Source of the DNA: Chitinophaga pinensis
GTDB taxonomy: Bacteria; Bacteroidota; Bacteroidia; Chitinophagales; Chitinophagaceae
Assembly: GCA_945878115.1 (NCBI GenBank)
Contig: CAMDVD010000006.1
Span: 27,838-91,837 of the forward strand
DNA length: 64,000 bases
Direction: 5' to 3'
The notes under the pieces: generated by a model
The model's input: the letters and a program-made list of their open reading frames with translations, nothing else
What the model was told of the DNA's origin: nothing
Databases searched by the model: none
Position numbers and translations under genes: made by a program
Shown here: piece after piece, positions 53,136 through 61,722 of the stretch
Layout of the letters: each line of letters starts with the position of its first letter
Numbering within the stretch: the first letter of the stretch is position 1

Positions 53136-53159
53136 GTTGTTGGTGATAACGCTAACAAC
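53136..53159. repeat. GTTGTTGGT-GATAAC-GCTAACAAC dyad (copy 2)
   Basis: Relative of the dyad at 52922-52939. Outer GTTGTT/AACAAC pair perfectly, and the two mismatches between the copies can pair as G-U. Followed by GTCGTAAA. Confidence 0.6.
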
Positions 53160-53195
53160 GTCGTAAAAACAAAATTTAACTACTTAAATGACATT

Positions 53196-53945
53196 CTATT
53201 CTATGTTGTAGATAAGAGAAAATGAGGGGAATGTATTGAATGTGGTGGTGCTAGATTTTTTGTATTTTGTGTTATAATTAAAATCTGAAGTCTTAGAACC
53301 GTGATCGTAAAAAACTACGGAATTATACCCTGTTCCAAATTTTTCTTCCCTAGCAAAACCTAAGCTTAAAGACGCACTTAGATAAAGATTTTTATAAACT
53401 TGTCTACTTATAGTTGGCTTGTAATAAAGCCCCCAGTCCAATATATGAGGGAGTATTTCTATTTGATTTGCACTGTTATTGATTGTGTTGGTTGGTATAG
53501 CTATAACATATTGGTCAAGTATGCCTTTGCCCGTAGGAATATAATTGAATGGTAGGGATATTGCAGAATTTAATATGTATTTGCCATAATAATAATACTC
53601 TTGAACAATAAATTGAATGGAGAGAACTTTAGTTACAGAATGATAATTAATAGTTTGATATTCGTTTGAACTAGGTCCGGTTACATTAATATTTTCTTTT
53701 TGAACTACCTTCCAATAGCCAATTTGAATACCTAAGCCTATATTTTTATTTGGCAAATAAAAAAAACCAACAGTTGGCTGCATTGCTAAAACCTTGATTT
53801 TTTCTAGCAAAACATTCCCATTGCTATATATGTTGTGATTTCCCTTCTTTACATCATTTAAATTGATAGAGAGTTGCATTTTTTGAGCTAAAATTGGTAA
53901 TGAACAACAATATAGAACTAGGAATAAATAATATTTCAAAGCCAT
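53196..53945 (-). CDS. Predicted outer-membrane protein, unknown
   Basis: The 249-residue protein has a signal peptide (MALKYYLFLVLYCCSLPILAQ). A beta-strand-rich region follows with alternating aromatics (VGFFYLPNKNIGLGIQIGYW, LYLSASLSLGFAREEKFGTG) and a barrel-like end (FPSFSLIYNIE). I choose the ATG at 53945. The upstream ATG at 53978 adds MMIKLFANKYT, whose first seven residues are the start of YifB, carried in on the duplicated 80-bp repeat. It is the last gene in the 2-kb segment flanked by the direct repeats. Function unknown. Confidence 0.7.
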   Translation of the reverse strand: MALKYYLFLVLYCCSLPILAQKMQLSINLNDVKKGNHNIYSNGNVLLEKIKVLAMQPTVGFFYLPNKNIGLGIQIGYWKVVQKENINVTGPSSNEYQTINYHSVTKVLSIQFIVQEYYYYGKYILNSAISLPFNYIPTGKGILDQYVIAIPTNTINNSANQIEILPHILDWGLYYKPTISRQVYKNLYLSASLSLGFAREEKFGTGYNSVVFYDHGSKTSDFNYNTKYKKSSTTTFNTFPSFSLIYNIE

Positions 53946-53956
53946 TGTATATTTAT

Positions 53957-54036
53957 TCGCAAACAGTTTAATCATCATAATAGTTTAACGGTGTTAGTTG
54001 GTAAAGATATGGAAGGAATGACAAATAATTGTATGA
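53957..54036. repeat. 80-bp direct repeat, island copy
   Basis: Copy of 51891-51970 with two changes (AGGG to ATGG, GATAAA to GACAAA). It carries a vestige of the yifB start (encoding MMIKLFA) in front of the outer-membrane protein gene. Confidence 0.88.
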
Positions 54037-54075
54037 ATTATTTCATCAAAAAAATATTTTTATTATCCATTTCAT

Positions 54076-55278
54076 TTACTCATACAACATAATCCCATCT
54101 TCATACTTAATCAAATACAAAAATTTATTTTCATAAAACTTCATACTTCCTTTTTCCTTAATGGGTACAATTTTATAAGGTGTAATAAAGGAATACGCAC
54201 TTTCGCTTAAATGGGTATTGAATGGAGTGCCATATTTTTTGAGCAAATTATAAAAAAAGTACAAGCTCTCAAATCCTTTATAAACAACATCTGAAGGAAG
54301 GCTACCCATTTTACGTTTATACGCATTGGTAATATATTGACTGGCAGGAGTGACTTTATCAATAATATAGGAAGAAGTATAATAGATAGGCATACCCGGA
54401 AATTCGTCCACTTTAGAAATAGATTTAATGGCCTCTGTAGTGGGCATACAATATACTTTCAAATGATATCGCAAAGCCACAGTGGATAGGGTTTTCAAAT
54501 AATTGTAGGTAATACTTGGATCTAAAATACCCAATACAATGGTTGTATTATAGTTGGTGTCTATCTTACTCACAATGTCATTGATATTGAGCTCATCACC
54601 TTTTAATTCCAATTCGGTAAAACGACTTGGTCTGGCATTCAGCAAATCATTTTTAAAATAACTCAGTGCATTTTTTTCAGCAGTCAAATTGCGGGTAATA
54701 AATACCACATTGTCTTCTGGGTAACGGCTAATAATATTCTTGTGTATTTTTTCAATGTGCGACGACAAGCGTGGTTGCAATATGGTAAAATAGGGATTGT
54801 AAGTTTGACCAGCATCGGCAGGTGAAACTGCAGAAATAAAATTGATTTGTTTTTTCTTGGCAAAATCAGCTACCAATTTTAAATCGCTCACACTTGCATT
54901 GCCAATAATCACATCCATCGAATCTAATTTATCGGACGCGATTAAATTTTTTATATCAATATAATTCGACTTGCTATCATACACATAAATGTTTAGTTTA
55001 AAACCTTGACTATTGAGTGTATCTGCCGCAATACATACACCTTCATAAAAGTCGATACCCGGCATCATAAATTTTGGAATATGCGTTAGGTTCTTTTCCA
55101 AATCTACCGAATCCAAATAGAGCGGTGTCAAAATCGCAATATTATATTTTGCTTTTCGAACTGGTTTTGGATACACAAAATCCTTAGTTTCCGTTTGCGT
55201 CGCATCCTTAGCGGAGGATTGCGCTATTGCCTGCGTAGAAATAAAAAATAAGAGAAAATAAATATATGCTTTGGGCAT
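54076..55278 (-). CDS. Periplasmic ligand-binding (Peripla_BP_6-like) protein
   Basis: The 400-residue protein has a signal peptide (MPKAYIYFLLFFISTQAIAQ) and a two-lobed type I periplasmic binding fold. The N-terminal lobe begins YNIAILTPLYLDSVDLEKNL, with FYEGVCIAADTLNSQGFKLN and VIIGNASVSDLKLVADFAKK; the second lobe has SSHIEKIHKNIISRYPEDNV. It resembles branched-chain amino-acid-type receptors, but Bacteroidota members often lack nearby transporters, as here. I use the ATG at 55278; the ATG at 55317 gives a 13-residue odd extension and overlaps guaA. It follows guaA by 29 bp on the same strand. Confidence 0.75.
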   Translation of the reverse strand: MPKAYIYFLLFFISTQAIAQSSAKDATQTETKDFVYPKPVRKAKYNIAILTPLYLDSVDLEKNLTHIPKFMMPGIDFYEGVCIAADTLNSQGFKLNIYVYDSKSNYIDIKNLIASDKLDSMDVIIGNASVSDLKLVADFAKKKQINFISAVSPADAGQTYNPYFTILQPRLSSHIEKIHKNIISRYPEDNVVFITRNLTAEKNALSYFKNDLLNARPSRFTELELKGDELNINDIVSKIDTNYNTTIVLGILDPSITYNYLKTLSTVALRYHLKVYCMPTTEAIKSISKVDEFPGMPIYYTSSYIIDKVTPASQYITNAYKRKMGSLPSDVVYKGFESLYFFYNLLKKYGTPFNTHLSESAYSFITPYKIVPIKEKGSMKFYENKFLYLIKYEDGIMLYE

Positions 55279-55307
55279 TAAAAAATGGTTTGGCACAAAA
55301 GTAAACA

Positions 55308-56843
55308 TTATTCCCATTCAATTGTTGCTGGCGGTTTAGAACTGATATCATAAACCACACGATTAATTCCTTTTACTTTATTAATGATTTCGTTGGAAAT
55401 GGAAGCTAGTACTGCATAAGGAATATGTGCCCAATCTGCTGTCATGCCATCTACACTGGTAACGCCACGAAGCGCAATTGTAAATTCATATGTACGCTCA
55501 TCGCCCATTACACCAACGCTTTGAACAGGTAATAGTATTGCACCTGCTTGCCAAATTTGATGGTATAAATCATGATCCTTTAAATGCTGAATATAAATCG
55601 CATCTGCTTCTTGCAACAATTTTACCTTTTCTTCTGTCACTTCACCCAAGATTCGTATGCCAAGTCCGGGGCCTGGAAAAGGATGTCGTTGAATAAAACT
55701 ATCTCGTAAGCCCAGCTCAGTGCCTATTCGGCGTACTTCGTCTTTGAATAAAGAACGTAGAGGCTCTACCAATTGCATCTTCATTTTTTCGGGAAGTCCA
55801 CCAACATTATGATGGGATTTGATAGTAGCTGAAGGTCCATTGACAGAAACACTTTCTATCACATCTGGATAGATAGTACCTTGACCTAAAAAATGAATAT
55901 CTTGGATTAATAACGCTTCTTCTTGGAATACATCAATAAATAAACCACCAATTATCTTTCGTTTTTCCTCCGGACTAGAAACGCCTTTTAATTTGCTGTA
56001 AAATAATTGTGCTGCATCAACGCCTTTAATATTTAAACCCAATTCATCATAAGCACTTAATACTTCTAGGTATTCATTTTTGCGAAGCAAGCCATTGTCG
56101 ACAAATACACAATATAAATTTTTACCAATAGCACGGTGTATAAGCGTTGCAGCTACTGTACTGTCTACGCCACCACTCAATGCCATAATTACTTTTTGAT
56201 CACCAACTTGCTTGCGAATGGCATCAATGGTTTCATGAATATAACTAGCTGGCGTCCAATTTTGGGCGCAGCCACAAACACCAACTACGAAATTTTTTAT
56301 AATTTGTTTCCCATTATCGGAATGTGTTACTTCTGGATGAAACTGCAAGCCAAACAATGGGTTCGGCGTATTTTTCATTTCAAATGCAGCGTGAGGAATG
56401 CTATCAGTTTGCGCAATCAATTCGGCATCTGGTGGCAATTGCGTAATGGTATCGGCATGACTCATCCACACTTGATTATTATCCGACATGTTTTGTAAAA
56501 TCGGATTATCGGTCAGTACCTTACACAATTTCGCTCTTCCATATTCACGCGATGAAGACTTTTCTACTTTACCGCCGTAAAGTTTTGTGGTAAGTTGTGC
56601 ACCATAACAAATACCTAAAACGGGTCTTTTTTCATTGATACTTTTGATGTCTACCATAGGCGCGTTTTCTTCATTTACAGAAGAAGGGCTACCAGATAAT
56701 ATGATTCCTTTTACCGTTTCATCGTATACGATGGGCGTGTAGAAGGGAATGATTTCGCAGTAAATATTTAACTCGCGAATATTTCGTGCAATTAATTGTG
56801 TGTATTGCGATCCGAAATCAAGGATGATTATTTTTTCAGTCAT
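55308..56843 (-). CDS. guaA: GMP synthase (glutamine-hydrolysing)
   Basis: GuaA converts XMP, ATP and glutamine to GMP. The 511-residue protein has the N-terminal class I glutaminase ([10 protein letters not shown]; nucleophile Cys79 in LGICYGAQL; catalytic FHPEVTHS). The ATP-pyrophosphatase domain has the P-loop [18 protein letters not shown], and the C-terminal dimer domain carries [17 protein letters not shown] and ends KPPATIEWE. Every catalytic residue is present. It is the middle gene of a small minus-strand run with the binding protein and DUF3467. Confidence 0.96.
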   Translation of the reverse strand: MTEKIIILDFGSQYTQLIARNIRELNIYCEIIPFYTPIVYDETVKGIILSGSPSSVNEENAPMVDIKSINEKRPVLGICYGAQLTTKLYGGKVEKSSSREYGRAKLCKVLTDNPILQNMSDNNQVWMSHADTITQLPPDAELIAQTDSIPHAAFEMKNTPNPLFGLQFHPEVTHSDNGKQIIKNFVVGVCGCAQNWTPASYIHETIDAIRKQVGDQKVIMALSGGVDSTVAATLIHRAIGKNLYCVFVDNGLLRKNEYLEVLSAYDELGLNIKGVDAAQLFYSKLKGVSSPEEKRKIIGGLFIDVFQEEALLIQDIHFLGQGTIYPDVIESVSVNGPSATIKSHHNVGGLPEKMKMQLVEPLRSLFKDEVRRIGTELGLRDSFIQRHPFPGPGLGIRILGEVTEEKVKLLQEADAIYIQHLKDHDLYHQIWQAGAILLPVQSVGVMGDERTYEFTIALRGVTSVDGMTADWAHIPYAVLASISNEIINKVKGINRVVYDISSKPPATIEWE

Positions 56844-56852
56844 GCAAATAAA

Positions 56853-57176
56853 TTAAGCTTGTGCTGTTGGTCCTCCAAAATTCATAGGAATAGAAACTGG
56901 TTCTAAATCTTTAATAGTCCCATTTACTTGTTCAAATTTTTTCACGTTGTCCATCAACGCTTTCAGCAAACGCTTGGTATGCATTGGCGTCAATACAATT
57001 CTAGATTTTACCCTTGCCTTAGGCGCACCTGGCATGGCATTAATAAAGTCGATTACAAATTCAGCATTAGAATGTGTGATAATCGCTAGATTAGAGTATG
57101 TGCCTTCCGCCATTTCTTCGGTAAGTTCTATATTAAGCTGATTTTGTTGTTGATCGTTTGCTTGCATTTTCGCCAT
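56853..57176 (-). CDS. DUF3467 domain-containing protein
   Basis: The 107-residue protein matches DUF3467, common in Bacteroidota. Marks are LNIELTEEMAEGTYSNLAII, then THSNAEFVIDFINAMPGAPK and SRIVLTPMHTKRLLKALMDN. There is no signal, so it is cytosolic; its function is unknown. I choose the ATG at 57176 because a TATATTTG -7 element lies 15 bp upstream, inside the longer frame from 57290. It is followed by guaA after 9 bp, likely one transcript. Confidence 0.85.
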   Translation of the reverse strand: MAKMQANDQQQNQLNIELTEEMAEGTYSNLAIITHSNAEFVIDFINAMPGAPKARVKSRIVLTPMHTKRLLKALMDNVKKFEQVNGTIKDLEPVSIPMNFGGPTAQA

Positions 57177-57191
57177 TTTTTTAATGAAGCG

Positions 57192-57199
57192 CAAATATA
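57192..57199 (-). promoter_or_regulatory. Candidate -7 promoter element (TATATTTG)
   Basis: On the minus strand TATATTTG matches TAnnTTTG, 15 bp before the DUF3467 start at 57176. This supports that start over the ATG at 57290. Confidence 0.4.
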
Positions 57200-57339
57200 G
57201 GAATATAGAAGAAGAAAGTAATTGCTTTTCTTCCATGGAGATTTTACGAATTCGTGATGGTTTATGTTTTGGGAAATGGGAACTGTACATCCCAACATTG
57301 TTATATTAAGTGACAAAACTAAATTTATTGTGAGATATA

Positions 57340-57381
57340 TACTGTAGCGTATTTTTTGATAAAAAAATTAATGCTACAGTA
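57340..57381. repeat. TACTGTAGC/GCTACAGTA palindrome
   Basis: Perfect 9-bp inverted arms (57340-57348 and 57373-57381) flank an AT core. Three bases separate it from the GGGCGGC end of repeat copy E, the same arrangement as at 12726/12727. Confidence 0.7.
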
Positions 57382-57384
57382 TTT

Positions 57385-57467
57385 GGGCGGCCCACACGCT
57401 ATCACTCCAAGTCCGTTTCCGCTCAGAGCAGCGGAATCCGGGCTTTCCGTTCTATCGTTGCCGCAAT
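57385..57467 (-). repeat. Modular hairpin repeat, copy E (83 bp)
   Basis: Minus-strand frame ATTGCGGCAACGAT ... GCCGCCC is kept, but the central hairpin is TTCCGCT/AGCGGAA instead of the CTTTTTGCTG type. Copy C has both. It lies in the 668-bp divergent gap between the DUF3467 and DUF1573 genes. Confidence 0.8.
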
Positions 57468-57532
57468 ACAACTGCATCTAATAATCAGCCCTATCATTAC
57501 ATATTTACTATAGCTCTATAAATAATCTTTTG

Positions 57533-57711
57533 TTCTTTTGTCTTGATACAAAAGAACCAAAAAATCAAGGCTGTGGATAGTTTCGCTAAAAAATGTTCGT
57601 GCTCGACGCAAATCGTCCAAACTCACCAGCTGCCTGCGGCTGGCTGGCTCAAACAGGGACGATTTATTCGCCGACCACTCCATTTTTTTTAACGCCAAAC
57701 TATCCAAGGCC
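57533..57711. repeat. Nested-stem element with flanking hairpin
   Basis: TTCTTTTGT/ACAAAAGAA (57533-57541, 57548-57556) is followed by a long stem TGGATAGTTT/AAACTATCCA (57574-57583, 57697-57706). Inside that is AAATCGTCC/GGACGATTT (57610-57618, 57657-57665), and inside that a G+C-rich CCAGC/GCTGG hairpin. It resembles a recurrent Bacteroidota intergenic repeat I recall but cannot name. A chance 67-residue frame across it is not counted as a gene. From 57712 to 57844 I see nothing but a -7 element. Confidence 0.6.
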
Positions 57712-57831
57712 ATTTGCAATTACGTATTTACAAGCTGCAATTTGAGATTCCAGCAACGCAAATCATTTGCCTTTGAATATTCATTTTTCAATTCCCAAAA
57801 ATAGAAATGCCAAATGAAATAATTATTCCTT

Positions 57832-57839
57832 TATTTTTG
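57832..57839 (+). promoter_or_regulatory. Candidate -7 promoter element (TATTTTTG)
   Basis: TATTTTTG matches TAnnTTTG and ends 5 bp before the DUF1573 ATG, so the transcript would be nearly leaderless. Confidence 0.3.
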
Positions 57840-57844
57840 CGCCC

Positions 57845-58348
57845 ATGAATAGCTCACTGAAAACAATTTTATTAACTGTGCTTACACTGTCATTATTTGC
57901 GATAGCCCTTGTAGAACTAAGTGGGGTAAGTCGTACAGCATTATTAAATAAATTGGGCATGGAAGAAAATCATGCACAACAAATGAGCAAGGAGGATCAA
58001 GCCAAACGGGATTCGGAAGTAAAAAAAATGCCGAAGACAACGCTAGAAGTGGCTGAAACAAAATTTGATTTTGGTCATGTAATAGCTGGAACGAAAGTAC
58101 GCCACACTTGGAAGGTAAAAAATATAGGCACTAATCCTTTGGTTATTTCTAATGTACAAACTTCTTGTGGTTGTACAGCTCCATTCTATCCCAAAGAACC
58201 CATACTGCCTGGTACCATTGGTGAAGTAACCTTAGAATTTAATAGTGCTGGCAAAGAAGGTCAAGTTCTTAAAAATGCTTTGATCATGGGTAACGCCGAC
58301 AATGCGCCTTTCTCCATTGGCTTTGTAGCACAAGTTGACAAAAAATAA
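57845..58348 (+). CDS. DUF1573 domain-containing protein
   Basis: The 167-residue protein has an N-terminal membrane/signal segment (TILLTVLTLSLFAIALVEL) and one DUF1573 beta-sandwich domain. The pattern FDFGHVIAGTKVRHTWKVKN, then TSCGCTAPFYPKEPILPGTI and FNSAGKEGQVLKNALI is diagnostic, with SCGCT as its heart. The family is secreted and widespread in Bacteroidota; its function is unsettled. The tatC gene follows in the same frame after 24 bp, so they are probably co-transcribed. Confidence 0.88.
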   Translation: MNSSLKTILLTVLTLSLFAIALVELSGVSRTALLNKLGMEENHAQQMSKEDQAKRDSEVKKMPKTTLEVAETKFDFGHVIAGTKVRHTWKVKNIGTNPLVISNVQTSCGCTAPFYPKEPILPGTIGEVTLEFNSAGKEGQVLKNALIMGNADNAPFSIGFVAQVDKK

Positions 58349-58372
58349 AATTTCAATTCGAACTACTTCCCA

Positions 58373-59242
58373 TTGGCACTTCCACTTTTTTCCCCTAAAA
58401 AAACAGCAACAGATTCTTCTACAGAACTCGGTTTTGTAGATCATTTGGAAGCATTGCGCTGGCATATTTTACGATCTGTCATTGCCATATTAATTATTGC
58501 CATTGTGGTGTTTCTGAATATAGATTGGATATTCGATACCATTATTTATGGTCCCATGAGATCTGACTTTATTACCTATACTACACTTTGCCATTGGGGA
58601 CAAAAAATGCATATGGGTGATGCATTATGTATGCCAGCTCCAAATGTAAAAATGCAAGTAACTAACTTCGGGTCTCAGTTTATGAGTAGCATTAGCATTG
58701 CATGTATCGGTGGATTTATTATTGCCTTTCCTTATGTATTTTGGGAACTTTGGTGTTTTATTAAACCGGCACTTACACCAAATGAAATCAAAAAATCAAG
58801 AAGTTCTATTTTCTGGGTTTCCTTCTTTTTTTTCCTTGGTGTTTTATTTGCCTATTTCCTGATGGCACCATTTACGTTTAGCTTTCTTTCCAATTATAAA
58901 TTAGGTACTTTACAAGCCATTGAAACCAGACCAACGCTTGATGACTATATAGAAAATATGGTTGATATTATCCTTGGTTCGGGCTTAGCATTTGAATTGC
59001 CTGTTGCATCTTATGTGCTTAGTCGAATTGGCTTAGTGAACCCAGCTTTTCTTAAAACGTATCGAAAATATGCCTATGTCATCATACTTATTGTTGCAGC
59101 CGTAATAACCCCATCACCCGATTGGATGAGTCAGACTATAGTGGCTGTGCCATTAATAGCATTATATGAAATCAGTATTTTTATTAGTGCTCGTGTAGAA
59201 AAAGATAGAAAACAAAAAGACAAAGAATTCTTTAGTTCTTAA
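58373..59242 (+). CDS. tatC: Twin-arginine translocase subunit TatC, TTG start
   Basis: TatC is the receptor of the Tat pathway, which exports folded proteins across the inner membrane. The 289-residue protein has the N-terminal block LGFVDHLEALRWHILRSVIA and about six membrane segments. Conserved parts include SIACIGGFIIAFPYVFWELW, KPALTPNEIKKSR and VDIILGSGLAFELPVA, plus AAVITPSPDWMSQTIVAVPL. The start is TTG at 58373: an in-frame TAA lies nine codons upstream (at 58346) and no ATG occurs before the first membrane segment. It ends by overlapping the convergent hydrolase gene by 11 bases. Confidence 0.93.
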   Translation: MALPLFSPKKTATDSSTELGFVDHLEALRWHILRSVIAILIIAIVVFLNIDWIFDTIIYGPMRSDFITYTTLCHWGQKMHMGDALCMPAPNVKMQVTNFGSQFMSSISIACIGGFIIAFPYVFWELWCFIKPALTPNEIKKSRSSIFWVSFFFFLGVLFAYFLMAPFTFSFLSNYKLGTLQAIETRPTLDDYIENMVDIILGSGLAFELPVASYVLSRIGLVNPAFLKTYRKYAYVIILIVAAVITPSPDWMSQTIVAVPLIALYEISIFISARVEKDRKQKDKEFFSS

Positions 59243-59924
59243 AAAAATCTCTACAAATAGCCAGTAATACAGAAACATTCGTTCGCTCTAAGGGATGAGA
59301 ACTTCGCGGCAAAACAAACATATTGCTAGAAGGAATAGATTGATTTACTTTTCTAGTTTCTTCCATGCCAACCATACTATCCTTATCGCCAACACCTAAA
59401 AGCACTTTTGTGGAAATCCTTTGTAAGATTTCTGGTGTGAGATTCGGTTTTTTTGCCAAATGAACCATTAGATGAATAGTCTCTTCGAGCATCTTTCGCC
59501 ATTTAATATGTTGATGCGTGGCAGAAAGGGAAACAACAAAATGAGGTGTTTTTGCTTTCATTGCGTCTGCTTCAAGGTTTTGCATTTGTAATTCTACAAA
59601 AGTTTTATCCCATTCAAACTTTGTTCCAAGAGTTAATATTTTATCGAATAATTGTGGTTCTTTGGCAGCTGCAAATAAGGCGACATATCCCCCCAAACTA
59701 TATCCAAAAATAGAAACTGGTTCAGTATAATTTTGTCTGATATAATAAATTAAATAATCTGCGAATGCCTCAATCGTAAAGTCACTGATACTGGCATTAT
59801 CGCCATGTAATGGAAAATCAATCGCTTCACAAATATAGTTATCACTTAAGGCATCCATATAAGGCATCATCTCTTGCGCTGATCCCAGAGCACCATGAAG
59901 AAATAATATTTTTTTGATTTTTAT
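59232..59924 (-). CDS. Alpha/beta hydrolase with no normal start codon
   Basis: The alpha/beta hydrolase core has the nucleophile elbow SIFGYSLGGYVALFAAA (Ser in GYSLGG), the acid in GVGDKDSMVG and the histidine in RSSHPLER. The ATG at 59870 would remove the first strand and oxyanion loop. These are clearly present upstream in the same frame as KKILFLHGALGSAQEMM. From the in-frame TAA at 59936-59934 to that segment there is no ATG, GTG or TTG, only ATA and ATC codons (ATA at 59924-59922). So the true start is non-standard, or a point change removed it. The preceding lipoprotein stop lies at 59926, a translational-coupling distance. Confidence 0.75.
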   Translation of the reverse strand: MKIKKILFLHGALGSAQEMMPYMDALSDNYICEAIDFPLHGDNASISDFTIEAFADYLIYYIRQNYTEPVSIFGYSLGGYVALFAAAKEPQLFDKILTLGTKFEWDKTFVELQMQNLEADAMKAKTPHFVVSLSATHQHIKWRKMLEETIHLMVHLAKKPNLTPEILQRISTKVLLGVGDKDSMVGMEETRKVNQSIPSSNMFVLPRSSHPLERTNVSVLLAICRDFFKN

Positions 59925-59925
59925 T

Positions 59926-61350
59926 TTATTTATTTATTACTCTTTTTCTAATATCCAATCTATTATCCCAATTCGCCTTAATAAGTAAATTATCAGACAG
60001 CACTGATCTGATTTCTGGTTGTACTTTTTCCTTTCCAAAAACTCCTGTATCCCAAATTCCATTTTTAATTTTATCTTGCAAAGCGCGTAGTGTATAGGTT
60101 CCGGGTGCAAGCATCAAAAATTGAACCAAAGTATCTGTAGCAAAAGAAGTGCGGATTATTTTGTCGCCTTGCATTAATTCGAAGAGTTGACTTTCGTTTG
60201 GTATACATTGAATTTGAACATTCCCATAATCACTTTGCATCTTTGTTTTGAATCTACAAGATGAAGCTGCTGCTTGCATTCCAGCGCTATCGACAGCAAA
60301 TCCTTTCATGAGTTGTAACTGATAATTAGCATTAGGCAACCAATCTGTTTTTATACCTATCGTTTGCCGATTGGTATCTAAAATAATATTTGCAGTAGCA
60401 TCTAATACATCATCCTGTGTCAATCTTATTTTGGCAATATCCATTTTAATTATTTTACTATCAAAATGTATGCGCAAGGAATCTGTGATATCGAATGTTC
60501 GTTTGGTTTTGGATAAAGTATCCGTAAGAATTTGATAAATACACTTACCGCCAACATTTTTAGGTGCTACATCTCGATTAAAATTAGGTCTTAATTTTTT
60601 GGTAGAAGTATCTATTTTATCTTGTACTGCAAAGGTGTATAATTGGATGATGGCTGAAGTATCCTTTGCATTGATTGTATTTTCAATGAATGCGATTCGT
60701 TCGCTATTTAAGTCATATTTCAAATTAGCATTCAAATCATTCAACGCATATATCGTAAAATCTCTTGCGGGTAAATTGGCAAAATTAAATTTTCCATTGA
60801 ATGCTTTTTGCGCGTATAAAGGTTTTTCCTTCATGATGGTTGAGTCAGGCATGCCAGCAGGATATAAAAATGCCCAAGCAGTAGTATCTGGCAATCCTGT
60901 TTTAGCATCCATTATATTTCCTTTAATACTCAATGAATCAAAATAGGATCCAGTTGAAAAAGTGAAGCCCAAATGCGGATAAGGATTACTTTCATGCAAA
61001 TCCTGAATAGCATTGCCAAGCGAAACTTGATAGGTTGTATTGGGTAATAGTAAACTGTCTGCTATTACCATGCTTACCTTTTGTTTATGAGCAGTAAGCT
61101 TTGGGTTCTGCTTTAAAAATGGCGATATGATGAATTGATTTTGTGCATCTTTTATTTGTACAAATTCGTTGAACGTAAATTCAATTTTTCCACCTTTAAA
61201 ATTTAATGCAGAATCTACCAATGATCGTTTTATAATTACTGGCGCCTTCTCATCACGAGCTCCACCAGTTGGCGATACAATATTTGCACATGAGCTCCAA
61301 ATTAAAGCAATACTGAGAATAAAAATAAAATGATATGTGCTCGTTTTCAC
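59926..61350 (-). CDS. Ig-like domain (Big_5) lipoprotein
   Basis: The 474-residue protein has a lipoprotein signal (MKTSTYHFIFILSIALIWSSC; lipidated Cys). The family opening NIVSPTGGARDEKAPVIIKR follows. A Big_5 Ig-like domain lies at about residues 35-130, with GGKIEFTFNEFVQIKDAQNQ and LLPNTTYQVSLGNAIQDLHE. Then comes a beta-sandwich rich part with NLPARDFTIYALNDLNANLK and similar, ending in a further beta domain. It is a common Bacteroidota envelope protein of unknown role, predicted to be anchored to a membrane. The hydrolase gene follows at once on the same strand. Confidence 0.85.
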   Translation of the reverse strand: MKTSTYHFIFILSIALIWSSCANIVSPTGGARDEKAPVIIKRSLVDSALNFKGGKIEFTFNEFVQIKDAQNQFIISPFLKQNPKLTAHKQKVSMVIADSLLLPNTTYQVSLGNAIQDLHESNPYPHLGFTFSTGSYFDSLSIKGNIMDAKTGLPDTTAWAFLYPAGMPDSTIMKEKPLYAQKAFNGKFNFANLPARDFTIYALNDLNANLKYDLNSERIAFIENTINAKDTSAIIQLYTFAVQDKIDTSTKKLRPNFNRDVAPKNVGGKCIYQILTDTLSKTKRTFDITDSLRIHFDSKIIKMDIAKIRLTQDDVLDATANIILDTNRQTIGIKTDWLPNANYQLQLMKGFAVDSAGMQAAASSCRFKTKMQSDYGNVQIQCIPNESQLFELMQGDKIIRTSFATDTLVQFLMLAPGTYTLRALQDKIKNGIWDTGVFGKEKVQPEIRSVLSDNLLIKANWDNRLDIRKRVINK

Positions 61351-61640
61351 CGTGAATTATGGATTGCAATAATAAGACAATTCTCGTACTGACCCTATAA
61401 TTCTATCTGTATAACTATGTCAAAACTTGAAACTTAGCAATTAAAATTCTATGCTTTCTCTCTTTGCATTCATCCATTTTACATCCACTTGATATATCTT
61501 ATTTCATTATGTTGAAATGGAAAGGAAGAATAAAATATACGTAAGAAGGTGTTCATTCTTGTAAACCTATTTAGTTGCGCTGCAAATAAAACTTTGAAAA
61601 TAGTAGACTTGGATTCAAACTAGTAAAGATGTGCATAGGT

Positions 61641-61648
61641 TATATTTG
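61641..61648 (+). promoter_or_regulatory. Candidate -7 promoter element (TATATTTG)
   Basis: TATATTTG matches TAnnTTTG about 75 bp before the DUF3820 ATG. The 372-bp gap from 61351 to 61722 shows nothing else that I can support. Confidence 0.3.
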
Positions 61649-61722
61649 CAAACTGGGTTGACTTATTTTTCAATCCCTGATGAAAATCTTACAGCATTAA
61701 TAATTGAATGATATAGAAACCT

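Noticed and set aside
52922..53159. Integron attC sites
   Set aside because: The dyads lack the GTTRRRY/RYYYAAC pair at the required places, are shorter than attC, and no integrase gene is visible.
57516..57719. 67-codon frame with LDFLVLLYQDKRTKDYL-like end
   Set aside because: It overlies the nested-stem repeat. I recall similar chance frames in many Bacteroidota intergenic repeats, so I treat it as non-coding.
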